Part shown: piece by piece, positions 36,570-45,935 of the stretch
Position numbering within the stretch: position 1 is the first letter of the stretch
Layout: every line of letters starts with the position of its first letter
Assembly: GCF_000312385.1 (NCBI RefSeq)
Contig: NZ_HE997626.1
Location: 731,206 to 795,205, forward strand
DNA length: 64,000 nt
Direction: 5' to 3'
Origin: Tsukamurella sp. 1534
Lineage (GTDB): Bacteria; Actinomycetota; Actinomycetes; Mycobacteriales; Mycobacteriaceae
Position numbers and translations under genes: made by a program
Notes under the pieces: model-generated
The model's database searches: none
What the model saw: only the letters and a program-made list of their open reading frames with translations
Told to the model about the DNA's origin: nothing

Positions 36570-37501
36570 GCACTCAGAATGCCACCTGCCCTCGACACCT
36601 GCAGGCGCCGCCCCGATGTTCCGCCCGGTACGGCGGTCGGCCCCTGGCCGTGCCAGTCGCTGACCAGCGCGTCCACGGCGGCCAGGTGACCGGCGGTGAG
36701 CGCGCGGGCGCCGCGCCCGGCGAGCCAGGCGCGCAGCACCCTTCGGCGCAGCGCGGGTGGCAGGCCCGCGATGTCGGCGACCGCGAGCTCCTCCCCCGAC
36801 GGTGCCGGCGCGAGCGCGTCGAGCGCATCGTTGTCGTCGCGCAGTTGTGCCGCGGTGCGGGCCAGGGCCTCGGCGACGCCGCCGCCGAGGACGTCCTCCA
36901 GCAGCGGCAGCACCTCGGTGCGCAGCCGCACCCGGGTGTAGCGGGGATCGGCGTTGTGCGGGTCGTCCCACGGCACGAGGCCGAGCTCGGCGCAGCCCGC
37001 GCGGGTCTCGGTGCGCCGCACGCCCAGCAGCGGCCGGCCGTAGGGCTCGGCCCATGCCGCCATCCCGGCCAGCGACCGGGCGCCGGAACCACGACCCAGC
37101 CCGAGGAGCACGGTCTCGGCCTGGTCGTCGAGGGTGTGGCCGAGGAGGACGGGCGCGCCGTCCCGGGCGGCGTCGAGCGCGGCGTAGCGCGCGGAGCGGG
37201 CGGCCGCCTCGGGACCGCCGGCACCGTCGACGGCGACGGGCAGCACCCGCGCGCCCGCACCCAGCCGGCGGGCGGTGGCGGCCGCGGACTCGGCGACGTC
37301 CCGGGAGCCGTCCTGCAGTCCGTGATCCACGACGAGCGCGGTGGTCTCGAGCCCCGCGGCCAGCGCGCCGGCGAGGAGCGCGAGCGAATCCGCGCCGCCG
37401 GAGAGGGCGACCGCGACCCGCGGCGGCGCGCCGCGGTCCCGGTGCCAGGCCTCGACGGCGCGCCGTACCCGCAGCGCGGCGGGGCCGGGGCGGCCGGTCA
37501 C
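36563..37501 (-). CDS. tilS: tRNA(Ile)-lysidine synthase
   Basis: Modifies C34 of the CAU-anticodon tRNA-Ile to lysidine, essential for reading AUA. A 312-residue N-type ATP pyrophosphatase with the P-loop SGGADS at 34-39, the [14 protein letters not shown] motif and GVRRTET-type loop, followed by a shortened C-terminal domain as in mycobacterial MesJ. GTG start overlaps the stop of the metalloprotease gene (GTGA). Confidence 0.92.
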   Translation of the reverse strand: MTGRPGPAALRVRRAVEAWHRDRGAPPRVAVALSGGADSLALLAGALAAGLETTALVVDHGLQDGSRDVAESAAATARRLGAGARVLPVAVDGAGGPEAAARSARYAALDAARDGAPVLLGHTLDDQAETVLLGLGRGSGARSLAGMAAWAEPYGRPLLGVRRTETRAGCAELGLVPWDDPHNADPRYTRVRLRTEVLPLLEDVLGGGVAEALARTAAQLRDDNDALDALAPAPSGEELAVADIAGLPPALRRRVLRAWLAGRGARALTAGHLAAVDALVSDWHGQGPTAVPGGTSGRRLQVSRAGGILSAW

Positions 37502-38544
37502 GGCGTCGGCCCGCCCAGGACCCGGTCGATCCAGCGCTGCGGTTCGTCGAGCTCGTCGGGCAGGGGCAGGGTCTCGGGCCCCGTCCACACGGCGTTGAAC
37601 CGGTCCATGCCGACCTGCGCGACGACGGCGTCGACGAACTTCTTGCCGCGCACGTACTGCGCGATCTTGGCGTCCATCCCGAGCAGGGCGCGGAGCAGGC
37701 GTTGCAGCGGGTTCGACGGTGCCGACCGGCGCCGGTCGAACGCGGCGCGGATGGTTCCGACGGTGGGGATCACGGTGGGGCCGACGGCGTCCATGACGTG
37801 GTCGGCGTGCCCCTCCAGCAGCGTCCCGAGCATGAGCAGACGCTCGACGGCGGCGAACTGCTCTGCGGGGGAGGCGATCTCGAGCAGTCCGATGACGCCG
37901 GTGTGCCGCTGTCCGCCGGACAGCGCGCGGGTCACCCGCTCGAGGAGCTCGCCCAGCGATCCGGCACCGTCGGCGCCGGTGAGGGCGGCGACGTTCTCGC
38001 GCATGTAGTCCCGCAGCCACGGGTTCGCGGCGAACTGCACGCGGTGGGTGACCTCGTGCAGGCACACCCACATCCGGAAGTCGTCGGGATCGAGGGCGAG
38101 CGCCCGCTCCACCTGCAGCACGTTGGGCACCACGAGCAGCAGCACTCCCCCGTCGACTCCGAACGGGTCGTACTGCCCCAGAACCGATCCCGACACCAGA
38201 CCGAGCATCCCGCCGGCCTGCACCCCGGCGATCCGGGCGCTGATCCCCGGCCGCCCGGCCGCCTCGCCGTCCACCAGCCCGGCCATGGACCGGGCGGCGG
38301 CGTCGACCCACTCCCGGCGGTCCACGGTGCGCGCCGCGGGCACCTCGGTTCCGGTCGCCAGGCCCGTCACGTCGCGGACGTGGGCCTCCGCGTCCACGGC
38401 GAACCGGGCGAGCTGCTCCTCGGCGCGGCGGCGCGTGTAATCGGTACTGGCGGGCCAGTTCCCGGTGACGGCGACGATGCGTCGGCCCGCGGCGGCGGCG
38501 GTCGACCAGTCGACCTGCGCGCGTGCCCGATCCCTGCCGGCCAT
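37498..38544 (-). CDS. Zinc-dependent metalloprotease (DUF2342, Rv3626c-like)
   Basis: A 348-residue protein with a gluzincin-like motif His163-Glu-x2-His167 ([11 protein letters not shown]) and a downstream acidic [15 protein letters not shown], the third-ligand region of this family. Annotated in databases as zinc-dependent metalloprotease or coenzyme-F420 biosynthesis-associated protein; neither role is proven. No signal peptide, so it is cytoplasmic. Frame is open upstream but ATG 38544, just behind the dacB stop (gap 5 bp), gives the family start. Conserved in the dacB-metalloprotease-tilS-hpt order. Confidence 0.85.
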   Translation of the reverse strand: MAGRDRARAQVDWSTAAAAGRRIVAVTGNWPASTDYTRRRAEEQLARFAVDAEAHVRDVTGLATGTEVPAARTVDRREWVDAAARSMAGLVDGEAAGRPGISARIAGVQAGGMLGLVSGSVLGQYDPFGVDGGVLLLVVPNVLQVERALALDPDDFRMWVCLHEVTHRVQFAANPWLRDYMRENVAALTGADGAGSLGELLERVTRALSGGQRHTGVIGLLEIASPAEQFAAVERLLMLGTLLEGHADHVMDAVGPTVIPTVGTIRAAFDRRRSAPSNPLQRLLRALLGMDAKIAQYVRGKKFVDAVVAQVGMDRFNAVWTGPETLPLPDELDEPQRWIDRVLGGPTP

Positions 38545-38549
38545 GACGA

Positions 38550-39920
38550 TCAGCGGCACCCGCAGCCGCGGAGCGCGGCGGTGACGGCGTCCATCGCGGG
38601 GCGCGCCACGTCGACCGGCGTCCCGGCGGACATGAGCGTGAAGGTGATGACGGCGCCCTGGCGGTCCACGACGTACCCGGCGAGGGTGCTGACACCGGAG
38701 AGGCTGCCCGTCTTGGCGCGGACGTAGCCGGCTCCCGGGCGGTTCACGGTGACGTAGCGGTCGGCGAGGGTGCCGGTGGCGGCCGCCACGGGCAGCATGT
38801 CGAGCAGCGGCCGCAGTTGCGGCTTCGAGGGGCCCGCGGCGGCGGTGACGATCTCGTCGAGCACCGTGGCGGGGATGCGGTTCTGCGTGGAGAGCCCGTC
38901 GACGTCGGACAGCTCGACGCCGGTGAGGTCGAACCCCGCGGAGCGCAGCGCGGAGGTGACCGCGCGGGTGGATCCGTCGAAGGAGAGGGGCTGGCCGGTG
39001 GCGGCCGCGATCTCGCGGCCGATGCTCTCGGCGAGCACGTTGTCGGAGTGCACGAGGGCCTCCTGCAGTCGCACGCTGAGCGGTGCGCTGTGCACGGAGG
39101 CGAGCTGCGCGGCGCCGGTCGGCGCGGTCCCGGCGGCGACGGCGGTCGCGGGGAGGCCGAGGCCGGCGGCCAGGGTGCGGCCCGCGGCGAGGGCCGGATC
39201 GGGCACGCGCGGCGAGTAGTCCTCCCCGGGGCGGATCCGCCCGGAGTCGGCGATGAGCGATTGGATCGGCGTGACGTCGCCCCCGGCGATGTCGGCGCGG
39301 TCCCAGCCGCGGGCGAAGTCGGGGCCGGTGAACAGCGAGGTGTCGACGAGCACGCGGGACACGCGGGTGCCCTTGGCGCGGATCTGCGCCACCAGGTCCG
39401 AGATCTTGGGGGCGCCGGTGAACAGCGAGTCGGATCCGGCGCGCAGCGTGGGGTCGCCGGCGCCCACCAGCACCACATCGCCGGGGGCGGCCCCCTCGAC
39501 CACGGTGGTGCTGATCCGCTTGTCGGCCTGCAGCGTCAGGAGCGCGGCCGCGGCGGTGAGCAGCTTGGTGGTGGACGCGGGGGTGCGGGGCTGATCGGCG
39601 CCGCGCTGCCACAGGGCCTGGCCGGAGGCGGCGTCGACGATGGTGCCGGTGAAGTCGCCGAGGTCGGGATTGCGGAGCGCGGCGGCGATCTGGGCGACGA
39701 CGCCCGCGGGAGTGGGCGAGCCCGCGGACTGCGCGGACTGCATCGCCGGGGTGTACGCGGCCTCGGCGGGCCGGGGCGGAACGTTGTCCGCGAGCTCCTG
39801 CCGGTCGCGGTACACGCCGTATCCGAGGGTCGCGGCGACCGCGCCGACGACGACCAGCGCCAGCACGATCACGGTGATCGAGAGGCGCACGAGGGTTCGA
39901 CGGATCCGCGAGCGAGGCAC
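38550..39920 (-). CDS. dacB: D-alanyl-D-alanine carboxypeptidase/endopeptidase (PBP4)
   Basis: Peptidase family S13 protein trimming or opening peptidoglycan cross-links. The 456-residue protein has one N-terminal membrane segment (about 13-35), then the penicillin-binding motifs: nucleophile Ser116 in PASTTKLL (SxxK), SDN in VHSDNVLAE and KTG in RAKTGSLSG. The inserted domain between SxxK and SxN is typical of S13. Start GTG 39920 has TAGGGT six bases upstream, a leaderless promoter. Equivalent to Rv3627c, divergent from ppa (Rv3628). Confidence 0.93.
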   Translation of the reverse strand: MPRSRIRRTLVRLSITVIVLALVVVGAVAATLGYGVYRDRQELADNVPPRPAEAAYTPAMQSAQSAGSPTPAGVVAQIAAALRNPDLGDFTGTIVDAASGQALWQRGADQPRTPASTTKLLTAAAALLTLQADKRISTTVVEGAAPGDVVLVGAGDPTLRAGSDSLFTGAPKISDLVAQIRAKGTRVSRVLVDTSLFTGPDFARGWDRADIAGGDVTPIQSLIADSGRIRPGEDYSPRVPDPALAAGRTLAAGLGLPATAVAAGTAPTGAAQLASVHSAPLSVRLQEALVHSDNVLAESIGREIAAATGQPLSFDGSTRAVTSALRSAGFDLTGVELSDVDGLSTQNRIPATVLDEIVTAAAGPSKPQLRPLLDMLPVAAATGTLADRYVTVNRPGAGYVRAKTGSLSGVSTLAGYVVDRQGAVITFTLMSAGTPVDVARPAMDAVTAALRGCGCR

Positions 39921-40031
39921 CGCACCACCCTAACGGCACCCGGAGACCACGAGCGGAGTGAGCGGGTCGCGGCGCGGCTGCAAAGGGTATCCTCGGCGTG
40001 CAGGTTGACGCGCAGCGAAGGGAATCAGAGC

Positions 40032-40526
40032 GTGGAATTCGAGGTCACCGTCGAGATCGCCAAGGGCTCGCGGAACAAGTACGAGGTCGACCACAGGACC
40101 GGCCGCCTCAAGCTGGACCGCTACCTCTACACGTCGTTCGGCTACCCCACCGATTACGGCTACATCGAGAACACCCTGGGCGAGGACGGCGATCCGCTCG
40201 ACGCTCTGGTCCTTCTGCAGGAGTCGGTGATCCCCGGCTCGTTGGTGGACTGCCGCGCCATCGGCATGTTCAAGATGGAGGACGAGAAGGGCGGGGACGA
40301 CAAGGTCCTCGTCGTCCCGGCCGGGGATCCGCGGTGGGACGCGGTCCAGGACCTCGCCGACGTGGTGAAGTTCGAGCTGGACGCCATCGAGCACTTCTTC
40401 GTCCACTACAAGGACCTGGAGCCGGGCAAGTTCGTCAAGGGCTCCACCTGGGTCGGCAAGAAGGAGGCCGAGGAGGAGATCGCCCGGTCGATCACCCGCG
40501 CGGAGACCGCCGCGGAAGAGCACTGA
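40032..40526 (+). CDS. ppa: Inorganic pyrophosphatase
   Basis: Soluble family I pyrophosphatase driving biosynthetic reactions by removing PPi. The 164-residue protein has [36 protein letters not shown] with the metal-binding DGDPLD, and [15 protein letters not shown], all family signatures. GTG at 40032 with AAGGGAA upstream; the longer open frame upstream is a shadow of dacB. Hexameric in relatives. Ends before a strong bidirectional hairpin. Confidence 0.95.
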   Translation: MEFEVTVEIAKGSRNKYEVDHRTGRLKLDRYLYTSFGYPTDYGYIENTLGEDGDPLDALVLLQESVIPGSLVDCRAIGMFKMEDEKGGDDKVLVVPAGDPRWDAVQDLADVVKFELDAIEHFFVHYKDLEPGKFVKGSTWVGKKEAEEEIARSITRAETAAEEH

Positions 40527-40548
40527 GGACCCACCCGGGCCACTCGCG

Positions 40549-40584
40549 AACGCGGCGGCGAGGAGCGATCCTCGCCGCCGCGTT
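40549..40584. terminator. Bidirectional terminator between ppa and the lipoprotein gene
   Basis: Perfect 16-bp stem (40549-40564 with 40569-40584) closed by a GCGA tetraloop and followed on the plus strand by TTTT six bases later. It lies between convergent genes ending at 40526 and 40603 and can serve both. Confidence 0.8.
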
Positions 40585-40602
40585 CCGCGTTTTCCGGCGC
40601 CG

Positions 40603-41274
40603 TCAGAGCTTGGCGGCCACCGTCTTCACGACCCCGTCGAAGGCCTTGGTGTCCACCTTCCCGTCCGCGCCGGGGTTGGCGTTGACGAGTGCGGTGACTC
40701 CGGCCCCGGTGAAATAGGCCGAGGCGGCGCGCGTCGTCTGTTCGCCGGAGACGCGGGTGATCTCGAGTACGAAACCCTCGGCTCCGGTGCCGTCCGGCAG
40801 GGCCTTCCTCACGGTGGTCTGCTTCGCGCCGCCGATCTGCACCTCGGCGCAGGGGCCGGTGCCGGCTGCCTCGAACACGGAGAGCTTCGCGGAGTCCGGG
40901 AGGAAGTTGATCCCGTAGAGCACCCGGCCGTCCTTCATGATGTTCTGCTGCACACCTGACTTCACGGTCTCCATCAGCTCCTGCTGTGCGGCGACGTTGC
41001 GCTGCTTGCACTCCGCGGGCCGGATGTCCGCGGACTCCACACCCTGCACGGAGGTCATGGCCGCCTGGAACGCGTCGTCCGACGGCACGGTCATGACGGT
41101 CTGCCCCGGCGCCACGTCGGCCTGGGTCAGGGACTTGCCGAGGGCCGCGTCGTTCGACGGGGCCGTGCTGGGGCGTGCGGCGTCCTCGCCTCCGCCGCAC
41201 GCGGCGAGGACGAGCCCCACCGCCAGGACGGACGCTGCTGCGCCGAGGGAACGGACCGACTGACTGGGACGCAA
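40603..41274 (-). CDS. Putative lipoprotein
   Basis: A 223-residue protein with a lipoprotein signal peptide: basic start, hydrophobic core and lipobox LAAC (Cys about 26), then GGGED. The mature part is about 195 residues with three further cysteines and a segment AGTGPCAEVQIGG resembling the extracellular sensor fold seen in mycobacterial PknH-like and Lpp proteins; that likeness is weak. Start is TTG at 41274, with GGAG six bases upstream. It probably sits on the outer face of the membrane. Function unknown. Confidence 0.7.
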   Translation of the reverse strand: MRPSQSVRSLGAAASVLAVGLVLAACGGGEDAARPSTAPSNDAALGKSLTQADVAPGQTVMTVPSDDAFQAAMTSVQGVESADIRPAECKQRNVAAQQELMETVKSGVQQNIMKDGRVLYGINFLPDSAKLSVFEAAGTGPCAEVQIGGAKQTTVRKALPDGTGAEGFVLEITRVSGEQTTRAASAYFTGAGVTALVNANPGADGKVDTKAFDGVVKTVAAKL

Positions 41275-41308
41275 CGGCTTCTCCTACCGATCGTGCGCTC
41301 CGAGCCGG

Positions 41309-44300
41309 TTAGACGGTACCGAATCCGCGCAGGAATGATGTAGCGAAACCAGGGTAACCCCCGTGTGCCATCGCGCGCCGGGCGGCCGCCGCCAGGGCGA
41401 CGAAGAAGTGCTCGTTGTGCAGCGTGCACAGGGTGACCGCCAGGCCCTCGTTCGCGGCGAACAGGTGGTGGACGTAGGCGCGGGTGAACTCGTCCGCGCG
41501 GTTGGGCACACCCTGCCACCGCGCGTCGGGGTCCAGCGGCCGGAAGTCGGTCCGGTGCACCGGGTCCGTGAGGTCGACGATCCCCCGGGTGGTGAACACG
41601 GTGCCCGCGGCCCCGGCGACGGCGGGGCCGGTCCCGTCGATGAGATCGATCCCGGCGTCGATCGCGGCGAACAGGTCCGCGGGGTCCGAGACCCCGGCAA
41701 GGTAGCGGGGCCGGTCGGCCTCGAGCTCACCGACGGCGGCGCGCAGGAGATGGGCCCGCGCGGCCCCGTCGGCGCCCTCGATCCGGTAGCCGCCGAACCC
41801 GAGTCCGCCCTCCTGGCGGTCGTGCTCCGACGCGGTCCGCAGGGCGACCGCGGCGGCGCGGCGGAGGTCGGGATCGGCGCCTCCGGTGACGGTGGCCCAC
41901 AGGGAGACCGAATTGTGCCGGTCCGCGGTCTGCCACGCGTGCTCGATGAGCGCGCGCCGCGCCCAGGCGCCGGTACGGCCGACGCCCGCCTGCTGCGCGG
42001 AGCGGGGCTTGGCGGGGTCGACGGGGTCGGCGAGGGCGAAGGCCACGTCGACGCCCATCCGATGGGCGATCCGCACGGCGCGCTCGGGGTCCCAATCGTG
42101 CGGGGATCCGTCGAGCCTGCCGCGGAAGGCGATCCCCTCGTCGGTGACGCGGGTGCGCTTCTGCCGCCCGATCGCGCCGACACCGGTGTCGCCGAACACG
42201 GGTGCGGGCCAGGCCATCGCGGCGCCGATGCCGCCGAGGCCCTCGATCACCTCGGGGCCGGGCTGCAGGTACATCTCGTGCAGGTCCACGGTGAGCGCGC
42301 GGGCGCCGAGCCGGATCATCTCGTCCGGCGTGATCCCGGCGATCGCGCCGCGCCCGGCAACGGGAACGTAGGCGGGGGTGGCGATCTCGCCGCGCGGGGT
42401 GGTGAGCACGCCGGCGCGGGCGTTGTCCGGGCCGTCGGCCTCGACGCGGAAGGACGTCGATTCGGTGATGCCGGCGGCGCGCAACCGGGTGTGCCCGGCG
42501 ATGGCGCGGTAGCCGGTGCGCAGCTCGGCGAGCTCCGCGGCGAGCGCGTCGTTCTCCGCGCGGAGCTCGGCGATCTCGGACCGCGCGGGATCGGGCACCA
42601 CGCGCTCGGTCCGGGCGGGCTCGGTCCGGGCGGGCTCGGATCGGGCGGGATCGGATCGGGCGGGATCGGCGGCGGTGATGGGCTCGGTCCTTTCCTGCGG
42701 CGGTGTCACAGCAACAATAGGCGCCGTCGCGGCGAGATCCGCCGTCGCACCCGCCGCGGCGGCCTCGTCGCCGTTGGCCTCGATCCCCGCGGCGGTGCGC
42801 AGCGGCACCGACTTCCAGAACAGCACCAGCACCAGGCCGATCGCGGACAGCACGGTGACGGCGAGGAACACCACGTCCATGGAGTCCGCGAAGCCCGCCT
42901 TGAGCGGATGCACCAGCGTGCCGGGGAGCTTCTCCAGCGCCGAGGTGTCGGACATGACGTCGCTGACGGCGCCGGAATCGCCGTGCACCAGCTGGGTGGC
43001 GAACGCCTGCGCCTCGGCACCGTCGTGCCCGGCGGCCGCACGCTGGACGGCGCCGGTGTACTCGGGGTCGTTGGCGGCGTCGGTGAGGCGGCCGGACATC
43101 TTGCCCGGCATCTGGGCGAACAGCACGGAGAGGAACACGGCCACGCCGAGGGTGCCGCCGATCTGCCGGAAGAAGGTGGCGGCGGCCGTGGAGACGCCCA
43201 TGTCGCGCGGCGGCAGGATGTTCTGCATCGCCAGGGTCAGCGGCTGCATCAGGTTGCCGAGGCCGAAGCCGACCACGGCGGCACCCGCCATGACGTAGCC
43301 GATGCGCACATCGGCGCTCACGTAGTGCAGGCCGAACATGCCGGCGGTGAGCAGGACGGCGCCGATCACCGGGTAGATCCGGTATCTGCCGGTGCGGGAG
43401 ATCATCTGCCCGGCCAGGATCGAGCCCAGCATGAGGCCCGCGACCATCGGCAGCATGAGGAAACCCGATTCGGTGGGGCTGGCGCCGCGCACCACCTGGA
43501 AGTACTGGGGCAGCAGCGAGATTCCGCCGAACATCGCGGCGCCGACGACCACGGAGATGAGGACGCCCTGCGCGAAGATCCGGTTCGCGAAGATGCGCAG
43601 CGGGATGATCGCGTCCTCACCCATGATCTTCTCGATCACCACGAACGCGACGACCCCCACGGCGCCGACGGCGTAGCAGATCAGGGACTTCGACGCGCCC
43701 CATCCCCATTCCTGGCCCTGTTCGGCGACGATGAGCAGCGGCACGAGGCCCACCGCGAGCGCCACGGCGCCGAACCAGTCGATGCGCACGCCCTCGCGGC
43801 GGGTGTGCGGGAGCCGCAGCACCCGGAAGACGACGGCCAGGGCGATCATCCCGATCGGCACGTTGACCAGGAACACCCAGCGCCAGCCGGAGATCCCGAG
43901 GATCTGGTCCGCCCCCGAGAACAGGCCGCCCAGCACCGGGCCCAGCACCGAGCTGGTGCCGAACACCGCGAGGAAGTAGCCCTGGTACTTGGCGCGCTCG
44001 CGGGGCGGCACGATATCGCCGATGATGGTGAGCGCCAGCGACATCAGCCCGCCCGCACCGATCCCCTGCACGGCACGGAAACCCGCCAGCTCGTACATCG
44101 ACGTGGACGTGCTGCACAACAGCGAGCCGATGACGAACACCGTGATGGCGAACATGAAGAAGGGCTTGCGGCCGTAGATGTCGGACAGCTTGCCGTACAG
44201 CGGCGTCACGATCGTCGACGTGATGAGATACGCGGTGGTGACCCACGCCTGCTGCGAGTAGCCGTGCAGATCGTCGGCGATCGTGCGGATCGCCGTCGAC

Positions 44301-44437
44301 ACGATGGTCTGGTCCAGCGCCGCGAGGAACATGCCGGTCATGAGCCCGGACAGGATGTAGAGGATCTGCTTGTGCGTCAGCAGCGGCGCGGCCTCGGCGG
44401 GCCCGGCCGGCTCCGGGCGGGTGGCGGTGGCGGACAT
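41309..44437 (-). CDS. MFS (DHA2) transporter fused to a degenerate tRNA-guanine transglycosylase-like domain
   Basis: A 1042-residue fusion. Residues 1-545: 14-helix drug:H+ antiporter-2 transporter, with LDQTIVSTAIRTIADDL, the A-loop GKLSDIYGRKP and motif C LGPVLGGLFSG. Residues 546-662: an Ala/Pro/Glu linker with PAR-repeats (591-619) and a coiled coil (620-642). Residues 663-1042: a full-length TGT-like domain (TTPRGEIATPAYVPVAGRG, YLQPGPEVIEGLGGI, GFGGYRIEG, EFTRAYVHHLFAANEGLAV, TLHNEHFF). Asp750 and Asp934 match the two catalytic Asp positions and His1007 the zinc histidine, but GGFQ, DCVLPTR and the three zinc cysteines are lost. ATG overlaps the MarR stop by one base. The frame has no stop in the linker. 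Transport substrate and the domain's role are unknown. Confidence 0.85.
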   Translation of the reverse strand: MSATATRPEPAGPAEAAPLLTHKQILYILSGLMTGMFLAALDQTIVSTAIRTIADDLHGYSQQAWVTTAYLITSTIVTPLYGKLSDIYGRKPFFMFAITVFVIGSLLCSTSTSMYELAGFRAVQGIGAGGLMSLALTIIGDIVPPRERAKYQGYFLAVFGTSSVLGPVLGGLFSGADQILGISGWRWVFLVNVPIGMIALAVVFRVLRLPHTRREGVRIDWFGAVALAVGLVPLLIVAEQGQEWGWGASKSLICYAVGAVGVVAFVVIEKIMGEDAIIPLRIFANRIFAQGVLISVVVGAAMFGGISLLPQYFQVVRGASPTESGFLMLPMVAGLMLGSILAGQMISRTGRYRIYPVIGAVLLTAGMFGLHYVSADVRIGYVMAGAAVVGFGLGNLMQPLTLAMQNILPPRDMGVSTAAATFFRQIGGTLGVAVFLSVLFAQMPGKMSGRLTDAANDPEYTGAVQRAAAGHDGAEAQAFATQLVHGDSGAVSDVMSDTSALEKLPGTLVHPLKAGFADSMDVVFLAVTVLSAIGLVLVLFWKSVPLRTAAGIEANGDEAAAAGATADLAATAPIVAVTPPQERTEPITAADPARSDPARSEPARTEPARTERVVPDPARSEIAELRAENDALAAELAELRTGYRAIAGHTRLRAAGITESTSFRVEADGPDNARAGVLTTPRGEIATPAYVPVAGRGAIAGITPDEMIRLGARALTVDLHEMYLQPGPEVIEGLGGIGAAMAWPAPVFGDTGVGAIGRQKRTRVTDEGIAFRGRLDGSPHDWDPERAVRIAHRMGVDVAFALADPVDPAKPRSAQQAGVGRTGAWARRALIEHAWQTADRHNSVSLWATVTGGADPDLRRAAAVALRTASEHDRQEGGLGFGGYRIEGADGAARAHLLRAAVGELEADRPRYLAGVSDPADLFAAIDAGIDLIDGTGPAVAGAAGTVFTTRGIVDLTDPVHRTDFRPLDPDARWQGVPNRADEFTRAYVHHLFAANEGLAVTLCTLHNEHFFVALAAAARRAMAHGGYPGFATSFLRGFGTV
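42605..42670 (-). repeat. Tandem 15-bp repeats in the MFS-TGT linker
   Basis: About four copies of a unit like CGGGCGGGCTCGGTC, encoding DPARS/EPART pentapeptide repeats in the linker between the transporter and the TGT-like domain. Copy number may vary between strains. Confidence 0.6.
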
Positions 44438-44910
44438 CAGGCCTCGCGCATCAGCCGGAGGGCCTGCTCGAACTGGCCGAGGGCCCGGTTGCCCAGGGTC
44501 ACGAACTGGTCGATCTCCTCGTCGGTCCACTGCTCCAGGAGCGGCCGCAGGCGCAGGTTGCGCTGTTCCCGGATGAACTCGAACTTCTCGCGTCCCGCAT
44601 CGGTGGCGGCCACGAGGGCCGCACGACGGTCGGACGGGTCGGGGCTGCGCTCGGCGTAGCCGAGCGTGGTGAGCGTCGTGACGTACCGGCTGGCGGTGGA
44701 GGGATCGGTGTGGATCGTCTCCGCGAGCACCGAGGACCGCATGGGGCCGTCGTTGACGAGCGCGAACAGTGCGGTGTAGGCGGCCAGTTCCACGCCGTCG
44801 GGCGCGACGGCGTGCCGGGTCATCGCCGCATGCCGCTCCTTGAGCCGGGTGAGCTCAGCGATCACCCGGACCAGATCCTCGATCCGCTGGGCACGTTCAT
44901 CGTCGGTCAT
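44437..44910 (-). CDS. MarR-family transcriptional regulator
   Basis: A 157-residue winged-helix regulator, typical of drug-efflux control. The DNA-binding part is SSVLAETIHTDPSTASRYVTTLTTLGYAERSPDPSDRRAALVAATDAG, with the DxRxx wing motif. ATG 44910 has GGAGG four bases upstream. It is the first gene of a two-gene operon with the MFS-TGT fusion (one-base overlap), and a perfect palindrome stands upstream, so autorepression with release by a ligand is likely. Confidence 0.88.
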   Translation of the reverse strand: MTDDERAQRIEDLVRVIAELTRLKERHAAMTRHAVAPDGVELAAYTALFALVNDGPMRSSVLAETIHTDPSTASRYVTTLTTLGYAERSPDPSDRRAALVAATDAGREKFEFIREQRNLRLRPLLEQWTDEEIDQFVTLGNRALGQFEQALRLMREA

Positions 44911-44979
44911 CACGCCTCCGTCGAGATCCGGGCGCCACGGCGGGCCCGGAGTCGGACAAACTGCGTGCAGCCTACAACT

Positions 44980-44994
44980 ACTAGATCCTCTAGT
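44980..44994. promoter_or_regulatory. Operator palindrome upstream of marR
   Basis: ACTAGA (44980-44985) and TCTAGT (44989-44994) with a 3-base spacer, 69 bp before the MarR start. AT-rich against its surroundings. Probable binding site of the MarR dimer. Confidence 0.55.
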
Positions 44995-45015
44995 CGATTC
45001 GGGCGGAACGGAAGG

Positions 45016-45495
45016 TCACGCCGATGTCCGGACGATCCGGGCGCCGGTCAAGGCCGCGAGGGCGGCGAAATCCGTGCGGAAGATCGTGTCGTGCGTGCCC
45101 GCCGCGGCGTACAGGTCCGGATAGTCGCGCAGCGAGTCGTCGAGCACGGTGACCAGCGGCGCGGGGTGCCCGACGGGCGAGACCCCGCCGATCACCTGGC
45201 CGGTGGCCGCGGCCACGTCGTCCGCGGTGGCGCGCGAGATCGTCGCGTACCCCAGCCGCTCCGCCAGCCCGGCGGTGTCCACCCGGTGCCGGCCGCTGGA
45301 CAGCACGAGCAGCGGCGCACCGTCGGCGAGGAAGACCAGGCTGTTGGCGATCGCGCCCACCTCGCAGCCCAGCGCGGCCGCGGCCTCGGCGGCCGTCCTG
45401 GCACCGTCGGGCACCAGCCGGACGGTGTCGGGGTGGCCCGATGCGGCCAGCGCCGCGCGGACGGTCTCGGTACGGGCGGAGAACTGCTCGGTCAC
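45016..45495 (-). CDS. YbaK/aminoacyl-tRNA deacylase-domain protein
   Basis: A 159-residue protein of the YbaK/EbsC/ProX fold, which hydrolyses mischarged aminoacyl-tRNAs such as Cys-tRNA-Pro. It has the ALGCEVGAIANSLVFLADG strand-loop, where the catalytic lysine common to the family is replaced by Asn, and VIGGVSPVGHPAP, the family GxxxPxG loop. Many actinobacterial members share this Asn, so another chemistry or role is possible. GTG start at 45495. Third gene behind the SAM-IV riboswitch. Confidence 0.8.
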   Translation of the reverse strand: MTEQFSARTETVRAALAASGHPDTVRLVPDGARTAAEAAAALGCEVGAIANSLVFLADGAPLLVLSSGRHRVDTAGLAERLGYATISRATADDVAAATGQVIGGVSPVGHPAPLVTVLDDSLRDYPDLYAAAGTHDTIFRTDFAALAALTGARIVRTSA

Positions 45496-45518
45496 GCCGA
45501 TCAGTATGCCGCGCGGGA

Positions 45519-45908
45519 TCAGGCCGCCAGCAGCGTGGCGATCAGCTCGGTGGTCCGCTCGCCACCCACGGGGCGCAGCACGACCGCGTCGGCGACCTCG
45601 GCCGCGTACACGTCCTCGATCAGGGAACGCAGGCCCGACGGGGTACCCACGTAGGTGACCCCGTCGCGCGCGGCGCCGAGGCCGGCGTAGCTGGCCCGCG
45701 CCTGGGCGGCGCGCTCGTCGATGACCACGTCCACCTCCAGCGCCACCGCGCCGGGCTCGCGGCCGTCGAGCTCCGCCTGGGCGCGCAGGTAGCCCCGCTG
45801 CTTCTGCGCGAGGCGCAGATCGGCGGCGCGGACCCGGGTCAGCGCCTCCGCGGCGGGCTCGCCGTCGACGGTGACCACCAGCGCGGGGCGGGAGAGGGTC
45901 GCGGTCAT
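45519..45908 (-). CDS. Small protein resembling the C-terminal end of luciferase-like oxidoreductases
   Basis: A 129-residue protein starting MTATLSRPALVVTVDGEPA. Its second half (VTYVGTPSGLRSLIEDVYAAEVADAVVLRPVGG) looks like the last alpha/beta units of LLM-class flavin-dependent oxidoreductases, where GTP-x-x-L is followed by DG-x-x-L. The first half does not match a barrel. It may be a remnant or an unrelated small protein; I cannot assign a function. It lies between the class V aminotransferase (27 bp) and the YbaK-like gene (23 bp) on one transcript. Confidence 0.55.
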   Translation of the reverse strand: MTATLSRPALVVTVDGEPAAEALTRVRAADLRLAQKQRGYLRAQAELDGREPGAVALEVDVVIDERAAQARASYAGLGAARDGVTYVGTPSGLRSLIEDVYAAEVADAVVLRPVGGERTTELIATLLAA

Positions 45909-45935
45909 GGTTCCTCCGGTTCTGTGCTTTCCGTG

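Noticed and set aside
41363-44659. Open frame of 1098 codons antisense to the MFS-TGT gene
   Set aside because: Composition is His/Gly/Arg/Glu-rich with no known domain; it is an antisense shadow of the transporter fusion.
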